Below are positions 42,451-52,583 of a stretch of 64,000 bases of DNA, piece after piece; positions within the stretch are counted from its first letter, which is position 1, and each line of letters begins with the position of its first letter. The stretch is from positions 1 to 64,000 of the forward strand of contig JANRLF010000006.1 in NCBI GenBank assembly GCA_033762815.1, written 5' to 3'. Below the pieces are notes generated by a model. The model was not told where the DNA came from and did no database searches. It saw only the letters and a list, made by a program, of their open reading frames with translations. The position numbers and the translations under genes were made by a program. The stretch comes from JANRLF01 sp033762815 (GTDB lineage Bacteria; Bacteroidota; Bacteroidia; Chitinophagales; CAIOSU01).

Positions 42451-43527
42451 TTACAGATTAAACCTCAAACCAATTGAATGCGTTCCAGTAAAAGGGCTGG
42501 AGCTGCGGTAAGAGTAATCGATTGCCAAAGCGGGTCCTTCCTTTTTGAAGGGCACTTCAACGGTCATACCAGCGGAAAGACCGGTGTGTGCCGAAGTCCT
42601 ATCGACTGCACTGGTAAGGCCTTTCTCGTAACGGTAACCCACCCGAGCTTGGAACATTTCACGATAGCCGAATTCCATGCCAGCTCCGAATTGGTCTTTA
42701 CCAAAAGAATTGGCAATAAAGGCTAAGGAGAAAGAAAGGCGGAAGTATGGATTTTCCTTACGGGTCTTGGCATCTAACCACCAGTCGTAGCCTGCACCAA
42801 TATTCAACTGCGAGGGCAGGTCGAATTTCTCGGTCTTTTGGTTTTGCGACATTTGGTAATCGCCTTCAATGGCATTGCCCCTGAAAGTCAAGCCATCACC
42901 AGTAAAACGCATAGGCACGCCTACATTGCGCAAGGCCAATCCAAAATGGATATTGTTCCTTGGCCCCGTAATGTATTGGATACCCGCATCAATGGCAAAG
43001 CCGCTGGCACCAAGGTCTTCAATGCGCTCGTTAATGAACTTTACGTTCACACCAGCGAAAATGCTATTGGAGAAAGCCCTGGCATAACCCAAGCCAAAAT
43101 TCAGGTAAGAAGGCTTGAAAGTACCCAAGCCACCCTCGGGGTTGGTAGTGGTAGTCCTATCTATCTCTCCAAACTGGATATTGTTCAGGTTAAAACCAAT
43201 CACATTGCTTTTATCCTTACCGAACTTTTGTGCAATGCCCACGGTGTTGATACCAATACCGCTACCCTGTAGCCACTGGGTGCGAGAAAAAGTGATCTCC
43301 GTTTTTCTCAAGTGGGCCAAGCCAGCAGGGTTCACCGCCAAAGCCTCTACGCCACGAATACTGGAAGTATTCAAGCCATACAAACCTGATGAACGGGCAA
43401 ATGGGTTGATGAGCAGCTCGTAAGCACCTGCCTCGCCCGCCCTATCAGGGTTGCCGGCTGACACACTACCTATAGTGGCCACCGAAATACCCAGGGTAAA
43501 AACCAATCCTTTAAAAATAGAGGTCAT
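42451..43527 (-). CDS. PorV/PorQ family outer-membrane protein
   Basis: This protein of about 358 residues has a signal peptide (MTSIFKGLVFTLGISVATIGSVSA, from the ATG at 43527; the frame opens four codons earlier). It is a FadL-like barrel of the PorV/PorQ/UPF0164 family: GVEALAVNPAGLAHLRKTEITFSRTQWL near the start and a C-terminal strand ending HSIGLRFNL. PorV carries T9SS substrates from the translocon to the attachment complex. This paralogue is the last gene of an operon behind a giant secreted protein, suggesting it serves that protein. It ends before a strong terminator. Confidence 0.88.
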   Translation of the reverse strand: MTSIFKGLVFTLGISVATIGSVSAGNPDRAGEAGAYELLINPFARSSGLYGLNTSSIRGVEALAVNPAGLAHLRKTEITFSRTQWLQGSGIGINTVGIAQKFGKDKSNVIGFNLNNIQFGEIDRTTTTNPEGGLGTFKPSYLNFGLGYARAFSNSIFAGVNVKFINERIEDLGASGFAIDAGIQYITGPRNNIHFGLALRNVGVPMRFTGDGLTFRGNAIEGDYQMSQNQKTEKFDLPSQLNIGAGYDWWLDAKTRKENPYFRLSFSLAFIANSFGKDQFGAGMEFGYREMFQARVGYRYEKGLTSAVDRTSAHTGLSAGMTVEVPFKKEGPALAIDYSYRSSSPFTGTHSIGLRFNL

Positions 43528-43540
43528 AATCTTAATCAAA

Positions 43541-46500
43541 TTAGAAGGTATCTAAGTCAGTTGGGCGCATTACGCCAAACCATTTAATCACTTTTTCGCA
43601 TACACCGTCCGATTGTATGTGGATGAGGTATACACCGCTGGAAATTGGGATATTCTTGAAATTCTTCAAGTCCCAATCAAGGGTATTGTCCAAATTCACC
43701 ACATCGGTACTGCTGCCCTCAGAAGTCACTTGCGACACGGACCTACTGAAACGCCTGATCAAAGTACCCTCAATGGTGTAGATAGATACCGTGCTGTTGG
43801 CAGGCAAGTTGGTAATCTTGATTTTATTATCCAACTGGCTGGTTTCATAAGCTGAGTAGGCATAATAAGGATTAGGTACAGCTTTGATAAGGTCGCAGGC
43901 ATCTGTAGCCACTTGCGCTTGATTGGTTGTCGCCTCCAAGCCGTAGGTGGAAAACTGGTACTTGTTGAAACCTTGGTTGGACCCGTCTACCACAAACTGG
44001 GTATATGGCCTGCGCACCCTCAATCGGATGGTAGCAGTGTTGTTATCAGGAATCAAGCCATCAGCCAAAGAGGCCAAAGGATAGCGCGAATCGACAATTG
44101 GCATAGTAACCCACATAATATGCTGGTACACATCGTCTTCAATCATGTTAATACGTTGCTGGTTGATACCAGAGCCAAACAATCGTCTGTAACCGTTATT
44201 GTACTCACTAGCTGCCAAGCTATCTCTCATAATGGATATCAGCGCATTGCCCTCATCATATTTCGAATCCATGATATAGATACAATGACGTCCACCAAAA
44301 AGTACCTGGTTCAATGGATTCACCACATTGCTGGTGGGGTTCCAAATCATATCGCGGCCATTTTCGGTACCCAACCATGAATCCTCACCGAACATGATGT
44401 TCAGACGCTCACCAGTCTCCACATTAATCGCATAGCCCGGGAAATAAGAGCGGCCAGTATCACCAGCTATGATATTTCCATTTTGGTCAATGGATGGGCG
44501 CAGGCGATGATAACCTTTTACTTGATTATTCTCGTTAATGGCAGAATCTTCGCCCATCTCCACTACTACACAGCGGGTCCATTTCGATTTATCACTGGTC
44601 AATACCAAATCTACGCCCTGTAACCGGGTCATGTTATCAGTAGGCCTGTAATAGTTAGGACCGCTAATCACGTCTCTCAAAGTGCCAGGCTCAAAGTTGT
44701 TAGTTGGCGAGTAACGGTACTGCACTGTAAAACCTGGGCCATAAGAATAGATAGTAGGCCACAATACATTGCTGTTATTACCGTTACCATCCAACTTACC
44801 ATTAATGGCATTTGCGGCCAATGCGTAAGGCGACCATGTGCTACCTATGATGCGCTCAAACTCTTCGTTCGGATCATAGAACTGCAGAGGGAGTGGTCTT
44901 CCCGTGGTGTCAGTAGAATCGACTTTCACGTAGTGGTCGTCGAAGAAGCCGCCCAAATAAGTATCGGCAGCAGGACTGCCCGAAGGAGGCACCACTTCAT
45001 TAAATTGGCCTGAACGGATCCAGTTCAGCGCAGAGAAAGTCTGCTGGTCTTGCACCCCAGTCAACCAAGGGCGCTCATTGTCAACGAAGGTCAATGTTCC
45101 GTCAATAAATCCTTTATCAAATCCCACAGTTCCCTCATTCACGTTGGGCACTTGGCTCATGGTAACAGATACACCATAACTGGTATCGCCCTTCTGTACT
45201 ACAAACTCATTGGAGTTGTTGATGCTTTGGTAAGAAATGATGGAATCTTCATAAATGTCACCGTTCTCACCAGAATAAATGTCCAACCTATACTTCAGCC
45301 TACCGTTAAGGAAAGGGAAGCTGTCGCGGTTGAAAACAATATTGTTTGGCAAGCTATCGGGCAAGAAGGTAAGGATGAACTTACGGTTCTTGATAGCATA
45401 AGGGTCGGTTACCTTCACCGCTATAGGCGAGTGCAGTCCCTTGTAAGTAATTGGGCCATAGAAATGATCAGGGCTGGCCAAAATAGCTTCAATGGAAGCT
45501 GAATCCAAATCCACATTGAAACCACCATTGCCCGCACCTTCTAATCGGGTAACATCAATGCTGTCGCCGTAGGCTGCGTTCAAGGTGGTGCCTGCTTGGC
45601 TTGGAACAGGAATATGCGGTATGGCTGTGTAAACCTTATAGTTCCTACGGCCTTGCAAGTATGGTGTCCTTTGCTCCTCGCCCGTCAATTGGCTTCTGAA
45701 ATAATTGTGGGCATAAGCTATCACTGCAAAGTAATAGGTTTTATGGTTCACCAAGCTACTGGTACCAGAAGCGAACAAATCATTCGTGATACGGAAGGTA
45801 TTGGTAATACCTGCATTATTGCCATCTACCATCAATGCGGGTACATCCAATTCTAAGGTAGGATCAAAACTGAAGTTGATCAACCTGTCCACGGTGTCTT
45901 TCACATCTACCTGTGCCACCAAACGTGCCAAAGTGGGGTCGTCCAACTCTTGTGCACTTACGGTTTGGTTCTTCAATTGGTAGACTTTATAACCTTGGAA
46001 AGTATAGGTAAAGTCAGTTACAGTGCTGTCTGACAAGGCAATCGCCCTAATAGTTGGGTCGGCCTCATCGTAACTTTGTTGGAAATTATTGCTGCCCTGG
46101 TCGTTGAACAAGGTAAGGATGATTTCCCTATCCAACTCGCGGATAGCCATGCTTGGGGCATCAGGGCCATCAACCAACTTGAAGCAGTTGTCAAACAAAG
46201 CTTGTGCTTTTCTATCCGCAGCTTTTAAAAGGTTCAAGTTGGCTGCGCAACCAGCTTGGCTTTGTTGCCTTACCCATACCACGCCCACGGTAATATTGTT
46301 CACGGCACCGGGCTCCAAAGTAAATGGGCCTGAGGCTTGCATCCACCTGCGGTCAGCTGGTGGGTTGGAACTTTGACAGCTACATTCTGACCAAGAGGCA
46401 GGGAAAGGTAGTGGAGAGGCAGGGTCACCAGGAAACATATAAGTGGTAGGCACCGAACCGCCCTTGCCATTACAAACATCACTGGTAAATGGCTCACCGT

Positions 46501-47761
46501 CTTTCCAGAAGCCGCGCATGTAGTTGTAAAAGTTAATAGCAGCTTCGGGGTTACCCTGAACGGTGAAGTCGTTGTTGTAATATAGGAAAGTGGACATGCC
46601 CAACTTTTCCCGCTCATCGTTTTCATCTATTTGGCTGTCCCCGTCATTATCGATCCCGTCAGTACCTTCGTCCGTGAAACCGTCGCCATCGTTGTCAACG
46701 GCATCACCAGCATCCGCAAATGGTCCTTCGAAGTAATCGACGCCCAAAATGGGAATAGCTGTACCATAACCCCTAGTAGCACAATCCTCATCATTGGCAT
46801 CACCGTTATATACGTAGCCTAAACCCAAAGAAGGGTCGCAACCTACATAGTCGTCTTGGTAACAACCAAGGTCAGCATCAACCCACTGTCCCATGTAAAA
46901 ATCCCCGATGGAAATGTTGGCCTTATTGGTGATGTTGTACCTGTAAAAGGTCATATTGTTTACCTCATCGGAAGTGGAGAAGGCAAAGGCCAAGGCACCA
47001 ATTTGCACGCCTATGGCTTGCCCACCGGTTTCGCTGTGGATGTTACCCTTGTCATTGTACACCCAAAAAATCATTTGGTCGCCATATACGGTACCGCATT
47101 CGGTATTAATTACAGGATAATCTCCCCTTGTCGGGTCATAAAAGCCGTCGCCATCAGCATCGTAAAAGGGAGCAAGGTCCTGATCAATGGTGATATTGCC
47201 ATTGGTACCCTCGGCATAAGGGTTTCCCTTGGCCGGCCATATCAATATATTGTTCGGCACTTGTGATTCAGGAACGGGGAAAGTTTTGATTCTGAAGGTA
47301 TCGATTTCCCTGGCAGATACCGTCCAAAAACGGTCGTATTGGTTACACACGGCATCATCTACGCCGGCAGAGCTGTTCAAGGGCCCTGGCCAAAAGTCGT
47401 TACCCGTTTGCCTATAGGTTTGCGCGGCAATTTTCAACTGTCCACCAGCATCGATACCGCCCAACCAAATAGCTCCAGCGAACAAGGAATGGATAGAAGG
47501 TGCTGACCCGGGCGGATCAACTTTCGGTACTTCGTAGCGCGCATCGTTCAAGTTCCACCACAAGTCGCCACCGTTCAATATGGTGGTGCGCACGTTGTTC
47601 ACCTCCAAATCAATCTGTGCCGATGCAGGCGAGCATGATGCTGCCTGGCTTTTAAGAAACGGGGAAGTTTTGCCTGAACTGCCCACGTTCTCCTTCGCTG
47701 TTACGCTAGTGCCCGCTAGCGCTACAAGAAGAATTGCCCCTAATGTTCTTATTTTCAACAT
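43541..47761 (-). CDS. Giant secreted protein (1406 aa) with Ca-binding-type repeats and variant T9SS/FlgD-like C-terminus
   Basis: The signal peptide is MLKIRTLGAILLVALAGTSVTA. Residues of the first 400 include DADGDGFYDP and AVDNDGDGFTDEG...DNDGDSQIDENDE, which look like thrombospondin type 3 calcium-binding loops. The Cys-rich N-terminal half is otherwise unrecognised. The C-terminal 100 residues contain a FlgD-like/T9SS-type segment (KAVPNPYYAYSAYE, then NLPANSTVSIYTIEGTLIRRF, then ISSGVYLIHIQSDGVCEKVIKW). It is extended by the tail FGVMRPTDLDTF and so does not end like an ordinary type A sorting domain. It follows the TonB receptor by 19 bases and precedes the PorV-like gene by about 13. 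No enzyme domain is visible. Confidence 0.85.
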   Translation of the reverse strand: MLKIRTLGAILLVALAGTSVTAKENVGSSGKTSPFLKSQAASCSPASAQIDLEVNNVRTTILNGGDLWWNLNDARYEVPKVDPPGSAPSIHSLFAGAIWLGGIDAGGQLKIAAQTYRQTGNDFWPGPLNSSAGVDDAVCNQYDRFWTVSAREIDTFRIKTFPVPESQVPNNILIWPAKGNPYAEGTNGNITIDQDLAPFYDADGDGFYDPTRGDYPVINTECGTVYGDQMIFWVYNDKGNIHSETGGQAIGVQIGALAFAFSTSDEVNNMTFYRYNITNKANISIGDFYMGQWVDADLGCYQDDYVGCDPSLGLGYVYNGDANDEDCATRGYGTAIPILGVDYFEGPFADAGDAVDNDGDGFTDEGTDGIDNDGDSQIDENDEREKLGMSTFLYYNNDFTVQGNPEAAINFYNYMRGFWKDGEPFTSDVCNGKGGSVPTTYMFPGDPASPLPFPASWSECSCQSSNPPADRRWMQASGPFTLEPGAVNNITVGVVWVRQQSQAGCAANLNLLKAADRKAQALFDNCFKLVDGPDAPSMAIRELDREIILTLFNDQGSNNFQQSYDEADPTIRAIALSDSTVTDFTYTFQGYKVYQLKNQTVSAQELDDPTLARLVAQVDVKDTVDRLINFSFDPTLELDVPALMVDGNNAGITNTFRITNDLFASGTSSLVNHKTYYFAVIAYAHNYFRSQLTGEEQRTPYLQGRRNYKVYTAIPHIPVPSQAGTTLNAAYGDSIDVTRLEGAGNGGFNVDLDSASIEAILASPDHFYGPITYKGLHSPIAVKVTDPYAIKNRKFILTFLPDSLPNNIVFNRDSFPFLNGRLKYRLDIYSGENGDIYEDSIISYQSINNSNEFVVQKGDTSYGVSVTMSQVPNVNEGTVGFDKGFIDGTLTFVDNERPWLTGVQDQQTFSALNWIRSGQFNEVVPPSGSPAADTYLGGFFDDHYVKVDSTDTTGRPLPLQFYDPNEEFERIIGSTWSPYALAANAINGKLDGNGNNSNVLWPTIYSYGPGFTVQYRYSPTNNFEPGTLRDVISGPNYYRPTDNMTRLQGVDLVLTSDKSKWTRCVVVEMGEDSAINENNQVKGYHRLRPSIDQNGNIIAGDTGRSYFPGYAINVETGERLNIMFGEDSWLGTENGRDMIWNPTSNVVNPLNQVLFGGRHCIYIMDSKYDEGNALISIMRDSLAASEYNNGYRRLFGSGINQQRINMIEDDVYQHIMWVTMPIVDSRYPLASLADGLIPDNNTATIRLRVRRPYTQFVVDGSNQGFNKYQFSTYGLEATTNQAQVATDACDLIKAVPNPYYAYSAYETSQLDNKIKITNLPANSTVSIYTIEGTLIRRFSRSVSQVTSEGSSTDVVNLDNTLDWDLKNFKNIPISSGVYLIHIQSDGVCEKVIKWFGVMRPTDLDTF

Positions 47762-47780
47762 CTTAATCTATTTTCCTACA

Positions 47781-50700
47781 TTAAAAATTGAATGCAACCC
47801 CAATTCTTATTTGCCTTGGCAAACTATAGTTATTAGGATTGTTCACCCAAGTATTGTAAAGCTGCACATAAGAGCTTTGGTATACCTGGGCATTTATTGC
47901 TTGTTGGCCGATTGGTGAAGTCAAGTAACCGTCGTCGTCAGGATTGCCCGTATAATTATAAATACTAATAATGTTCCTTGTGTTCAGCAAGTTTTGTATC
48001 AACAGGTACACGTTCAAATAATAATTGCGCTTGTTTTGGTCTTCAGTCTTTTTAGAGGTGATATTGAAGCTCTTGTCAATACGCATATCTACCCTGAAGT
48101 TCCAAGGCAGCCTTGAGCCATTTTTGGAGCCTTCCAAAATAGTCCTGCCCGCAGCGCCTTCAATGGCGGTAGCAGTAGGATTGGCCTGCTGGGTGTAAGG
48201 GGTTCCGGAGCGACCACGGAATACTAGATTTACCCCGAAATTGGCCAAAATGTCCTTGCCTTTTACCTTAGGGCCATTGTAATCCTTGCCCTCGTCGAAG
48301 CGGTAATCCAATACTGCGTTGAATGTATGTCGGGCGTCATAGTCCAGCGGGGCAATCGTACGCAGGTTAGGTTGGCCTGCTTGTACGATATTGCTTTGTG
48401 AAATGTCATCGGAGCCGGTACCTTCCGCAAACTGGATAGTATAGTTCACCTTAGCCGACAGATTGCTGGTCTTGGATTTGCGCATGTCCATCTGGAAAGA
48501 AAAACCTTTCACCGTACCAAAGTCGATATTGCCCCATGTCAAGTATGCCCTAGGGTATGCGTAAGTATAGTTCACCAATTGTATCATGTCCTTCAGCTCA
48601 CGGTAGAAAGCGGAGAAGGTAATGGCGGTGTTGTTGGATATCCTTTGGCGGAAGCCCACTTCATAATCAATGGTGCGCTCAGGTTTCAGGTTGGCATTCT
48701 GTATGGCACCGCCTACATTGTTTTCTTGGAAATAGTAATCGTCAGGGGTGGGCTGGTTCCTGCCGGAAGGCCTTTGTGTCAAGATATCATAGTGTGCAAA
48801 GAACAACGCTTCATCGGTAATATTGAAAGAGAATGACAAGCGTGGCATCACATTGATTTGTGGCGTATAATCTTCAAAAGAAGCATTCGGGTCAAAGTTC
48901 TCGTCCTTTATCTCATTCACATTGGCGGCATTTAAGAAAGGAACAGGGGTACCGCCCGATACGGCTATCTCCTTAGGGTCGCTGATTACTTCACCGGTGG
49001 CGTTGTACCAAGTATCACCGTTACGGTAACCTACCACGTTGGGTTGGTCGGTAATGTTTTTTACCTCCCTATCAACGTACACCACATAGTCGCCGCCGAT
49101 ATTGCTCGGTGCCTGGAAATCGGCCAATTTCTCCTCTACCTCGTCCACGGTAAATACCTGATACAATGAATAAGGATCTTTTAGCACTTTTTGGTTGGCA
49201 TCATAGCGGTCAATCCTCACGCCGACGTTGAACAACAGGTCCTTGAACTGAAACTTATCCTGCAGATACGCTGCGGAATAAATGGGCTTGAATGCACCTA
49301 TAACACGGGTGAAATTGCCACTCTCGTCCTTCTGGGTAAAGAAATCGTTAAAGCTCACATTGCCGCCCAATTTCTTGCCAGTATAATCGTAGCCGTAGTA
49401 ATTGACGTAAGGGTTACCGCCATTGAACAATTCATCGGCACTGAACATGTCCAAGCTAAAGGTTTCTGGCGAAAGGGCATCCGTATTGATGAATTCTCGG
49501 CTATCGACTGCAATGCCCAGTTTTTCCCTCAATTTTTTATCGAAGTAGGTTTGCTTGCTTTCATCGTAGGCATAGTCTAACAGAACGGTATCGTTCTCTC
49601 CGAAGGCTGGCCTGTTAGGGTCGTCAAAATCGTAAACTACCCCATTGATCAACAGTTGTGCAGTGCTGGGGTCTACCTCCGTAAGGTGGAAGTTGGCCTC
49701 CTGTCTCATGAGTTCCCATAAACCGATGGGCTGAATATCATAGTGGCGCAATATCCTTTGCTCGAATTCGAAACCGAATTCCAACGAGTGCTTGTTTCTG
49801 CTGGAAGAACCTGGCCTTTGGATATCTACCGAACCTTGCAATGATACCCTGAACTGGTCATCATCAGCATTTACAGCGTAGCCATTGAACTGACGGCCGG
49901 TGTTGGTCCAGATATTGTAAACCTTAGTTACCGCATCAGGGCGGTCGCCATTAAGCAGGCCGTTATTTTGTTGTATAGTGGCCAAATTGCCATAGTATTG
50001 GGAGGTATCATCGCCTGCCAAACTATAATAGCTGGTCATAAAATTAGTAGTAGTAGGGTTTACGTCAGAAGGGGTAAATACTACTGCGTAAACACTGTCA
50101 AGACCTTGCACGTAGCCGCCCCTGATATTACCCGAAGGGAAAACGGTGATATCATCGTCATAGCTGTAAGTGGGCTTGCGCAATAAATCGAACTTACCTA
50201 CATAACCATACTCAAATGGACTGAAGCCGTGGCTATCGTCCTGATAGGTGTTGTATACTTTTGAATAGTCGAACTGTAAGGAATAGTAAGCATTCTGGAA
50301 AGCACTTTTGGTAGCTTGTGGATCTAGGTTAGTTTTTCCAAAGCGCTGTGTCAAACGAGCGAAAGTACGCCAGGTCAATTCCTTATACAATGGATTGTTC
50401 ACATAGTTCAACAAGGTATATCTGTCCACAAAGTCATGATAGTGGGCATAGTTCATGTTACCACCTATAGTAACGCTAATATTGTCCGTTACTTTGAAGT
50501 CAATTTTAGCACTACCGCTCACTGTATTGCTCGCCACGTTAGGCTTTGACTTCACTTTCTCCAAATCGGCAAGGGTAAGCCTTTGCGCTGCCAAAATAAA
50601 TGCATCGGAAACGGGCGAAAGGATCAAAGGATTAGTTTCCAGCTCTGCGAACTTATCGTCCTTTACTTTCCATACACCAATAGCCGAAGGGTCAGGGTCC

Positions 50701-51560
50701 TGCTGGCGCAAATATTCGCCCGCAATAAAGTAGCCGATACGGGCATCTGATGAATCGGTGCCCTTGTACTTGGTCCATATAGGACCGGTAAGGTTAAAGT
50801 TTACGTCGTTATAGCCCACGGCATCCATACCTTGTGAAGTAATTACCTCCACGCCTCCGTTCAGCCTGTTAGAAGGGCCTTTGGTAACGATATTGATTAC
50901 ACCGCCCGTAGCATCGCCGTACTTGGCTGGCAAACCGCCTTGTATTACGGTCAACTGTTCAATCGCTTGGGGAGGGATATTGGTACTACCTGTTACCCTA
51001 ATACCATCTACATAATATTCGGTACCGTTGGTACGAGAACCACGGATACTTACCTCGTCACCCTCGTCTTCTTGGTAAACACCCGCACTAGTAGAAGCGA
51101 TGGACTGCACATCGCGGGTAGGAAGTGATTTGATTTCTTCGGCGGTAATGGTATTCTTACTGGATGGCTCGTCCTTATCAATCAAAGGCACACGGTAGCT
51201 GGTTACTTCTACGGCCCCCAGTAGGGTCGATTCCACTTTGATGGTTTTATCGAGCGTGGTGATTTTATCGGACGATATCCTTACCCCTTCGGTGATGGAG
51301 GTCGTGTAACCGATGTTACTCACCTTTACATCATAATTGCCGGCGGGCAAGGGTTTAATGATATAATAGCCCTCGAAGTCGGTCTGGGCACCGGTAACCA
51401 GCGACCCACCTTTTTCTACTACCACACTGGCAAAAGGGATGCCCTCGCCCTTTTCGTCGGTAACTCTTCCTGATAGCTCACCCTGACCTTGGGCGAAAGC
51501 AGCACTTATGCCCATTACAATGAAGAACAGGATGGTAATTAGCCTAATCATAACCTGCAT
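47781..51560 (-). CDS. TonB-dependent receptor with carboxypeptidase-regulatory domain
   Basis: This receptor of about 1260 residues has a signal peptide (IRLITILFFIVMGISAAFAQ) and a CarboxypepD_reg-like domain (GELSGRVTDEKGEGIPFASVVVEKGG). A plug (IKSLPTRDVQSIASTSAGVYQEDEGDEVSIRGSRTNGTEYYVDGIRV...) and a very long barrel ending QIRIGVAFNF follow. It resembles the SusC-like architecture, but no SusD gene follows. The ATG at 51560 (or 51551) is chosen because a -7 box at 51584-51591 would place the transcription start near 51578, the first codon of the maximal frame. It is the first gene of the three-gene operon. Confidence 0.92.
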   Translation of the reverse strand: MQVMIRLITILFFIVMGISAAFAQGQGELSGRVTDEKGEGIPFASVVVEKGGSLVTGAQTDFEGYYIIKPLPAGNYDVKVSNIGYTTSITEGVRISSDKITTLDKTIKVESTLLGAVEVTSYRVPLIDKDEPSSKNTITAEEIKSLPTRDVQSIASTSAGVYQEDEGDEVSIRGSRTNGTEYYVDGIRVTGSTNIPPQAIEQLTVIQGGLPAKYGDATGGVINIVTKGPSNRLNGGVEVITSQGMDAVGYNDVNFNLTGPIWTKYKGTDSSDARIGYFIAGEYLRQQDPDPSAIGVWKVKDDKFAELETNPLILSPVSDAFILAAQRLTLADLEKVKSKPNVASNTVSGSAKIDFKVTDNISVTIGGNMNYAHYHDFVDRYTLLNYVNNPLYKELTWRTFARLTQRFGKTNLDPQATKSAFQNAYYSLQFDYSKVYNTYQDDSHGFSPFEYGYVGKFDLLRKPTYSYDDDITVFPSGNIRGGYVQGLDSVYAVVFTPSDVNPTTTNFMTSYYSLAGDDTSQYYGNLATIQQNNGLLNGDRPDAVTKVYNIWTNTGRQFNGYAVNADDDQFRVSLQGSVDIQRPGSSSRNKHSLEFGFEFEQRILRHYDIQPIGLWELMRQEANFHLTEVDPSTAQLLINGVVYDFDDPNRPAFGENDTVLLDYAYDESKQTYFDKKLREKLGIAVDSREFINTDALSPETFSLDMFSADELFNGGNPYVNYYGYDYTGKKLGGNVSFNDFFTQKDESGNFTRVIGAFKPIYSAAYLQDKFQFKDLLFNVGVRIDRYDANQKVLKDPYSLYQVFTVDEVEEKLADFQAPSNIGGDYVVYVDREVKNITDQPNVVGYRNGDTWYNATGEVISDPKEIAVSGGTPVPFLNAANVNEIKDENFDPNASFEDYTPQINVMPRLSFSFNITDEALFFAHYDILTQRPSGRNQPTPDDYYFQENNVGGAIQNANLKPERTIDYEVGFRQRISNNTAITFSAFYRELKDMIQLVNYTYAYPRAYLTWGNIDFGTVKGFSFQMDMRKSKTSNLSAKVNYTIQFAEGTGSDDISQSNIVQAGQPNLRTIAPLDYDARHTFNAVLDYRFDEGKDYNGPKVKGKDILANFGVNLVFRGRSGTPYTQQANPTATAIEGAAGRTILEGSKNGSRLPWNFRVDMRIDKSFNITSKKTEDQNKRNYYLNVYLLIQNLLNTRNIISIYNYTGNPDDDGYLTSPIGQQAINAQVYQSSYVQLYNTWVNNPNNYSLPRQIRIGVAFNF

Positions 51561-51583
51561 TTTAAAAATTCTTAACAAGCCGT

Positions 51584-51591
51584 CAAAAATA
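51584..51591 (-). promoter_or_regulatory. Bacteroidota -7 box (TATTTTTG on minus strand)
   Basis: This is an exact TAnnTTTG match upstream of the receptor/giant protein/PorV operon, leaving a leader of roughly 17-26 bases. Confidence 0.55.
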
Positions 51592-51623
51592 GCAAAATTT
51601 GTAAAAAGTCGTTAAAATTAATT

Positions 51624-52583
51624 TTAAGTCCCAAACCCTTGCTCTGACTGCATTTCAAATTGCCGAACCTTATCGAGTACTACTTCCGCTATTCGCTTTT
51701 TGGACTCATGGGTCCATCCGGCAATGTGCGGGGTAAGCAATACCCGGCGTTCTTTTACCAACTCTTCGAACACAGCCAGCTCTTCGCCCTGCAGTACGGC
51801 CAAATGCTCGTTCTCCAGTACGTCGAGGGCAGCTCCCAGTATTTTTCCGGCCTTTATTCCATATATCAGATCGGCGGTGTTTACCACCCCTCCTCGGGAT
51901 GTATTAACCAGATATATGGCCTTACCTAACTTATTAATCAATTGACGGTTGATAAGGTGGTGAGACTCGTCCGTCAACTGTATATGTAAACTTAATACAT
52001 CCGATTCAAAAAGTACAGCGTCTAACGTACTTTCCAAAACATATTTATTTCCATAATTTGACTTATACTTATCATAAGCCAAAATCTTTACCCCAAAGCC
52101 CTGCAAACGTTGGGCAAATTCGCTGCCCGTATTGCCATATCCGATAATCCCTACGGTTTTCCCCTTTAGCTCTACTCCCCGGTTTACTTCCCTCATCCAC
52201 AAGGCGTCGCGCACTTCGCGGTCGGCTATGTGAATGTTGTTCATCAGGCTCAGTAGCATGCCCATGGCGTGTTCGGCTACCGCATCCCTGTTACCTTCCG
52301 GACTGTTGAAAAAATGGATCCCTTTTTCCTTGGCCGCTGCCTGATCAATTACCTCCAAGCCGCTGCCCAATCGCCCTATAAATTTTAGATGTTCGGCACG
52401 CTCAAAAAGTTGCATGCCCGCCTTAATCTTACTGTTGATAATCAGCCCCACGTAATCGGCAATAATATCATGTACCCGCTCCTGCTGTATCTCGGGTCGG
52501 TAATCCACATCATAGCCCATCTGCACCAAACCGTCTTGAAGCAAATCGTGTACGGGGTCGGTAATCAGTACTTTTCCTTTCAT
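51624..52583 (-). CDS. D-2-hydroxyacid dehydrogenase (phosphoglycerate dehydrogenase-like)
   Basis: This 319-residue NAD-dependent D-isomer-specific dehydrogenase has the catalytic-domain segment LIINSKIKAGMQLFERAEHLKFIGRLGSGLEVID. The Rossmann motif is GKTVGIIGYGNTGSEFA, the catalytic Arg lies in VNTSRGGVVNT, the Glu in ALDVLENE, and the catalytic His in LLTPHIAGWTHES. SerA or other 2-hydroxyacid activity cannot be separated by sequence. There is no C-terminal ACT domain. Its start overlaps the rsmA stop by four bases, so both are co-transcribed. Confidence 0.92.
   Translation of the reverse strand: MKGKVLITDPVHDLLQDGLVQMGYDVDYRPEIQQERVHDIIADYVGLIINSKIKAGMQLFERAEHLKFIGRLGSGLEVIDQAAAKEKGIHFFNSPEGNRDAVAEHAMGMLLSLMNNIHIADREVRDALWMREVNRGVELKGKTVGIIGYGNTGSEFAQRLQGFGVKILAYDKYKSNYGNKYVLESTLDAVLFESDVLSLHIQLTDESHHLINRQLINKLGKAIYLVNTSRGGVVNTADLIYGIKAGKILGAALDVLENEHLAVLQGEELAVFEELVKERRVLLTPHIAGWTHESKKRIAEVVLDKVRQFEMQSEQGFGT

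Noticed and set aside
42838..43272. 144-codon plus-strand frame within the PorV-like gene
   Set aside because: It is an antisense shadow of a well-supported gene and has no recognisable domain.
47781..51560. SusC/SusD polysaccharide utilisation locus
   Set aside because: The receptor has SusC-like architecture, but the next genes encode a giant secreted protein and a PorV-like barrel; there is no SusD and no glycoside hydrolase.
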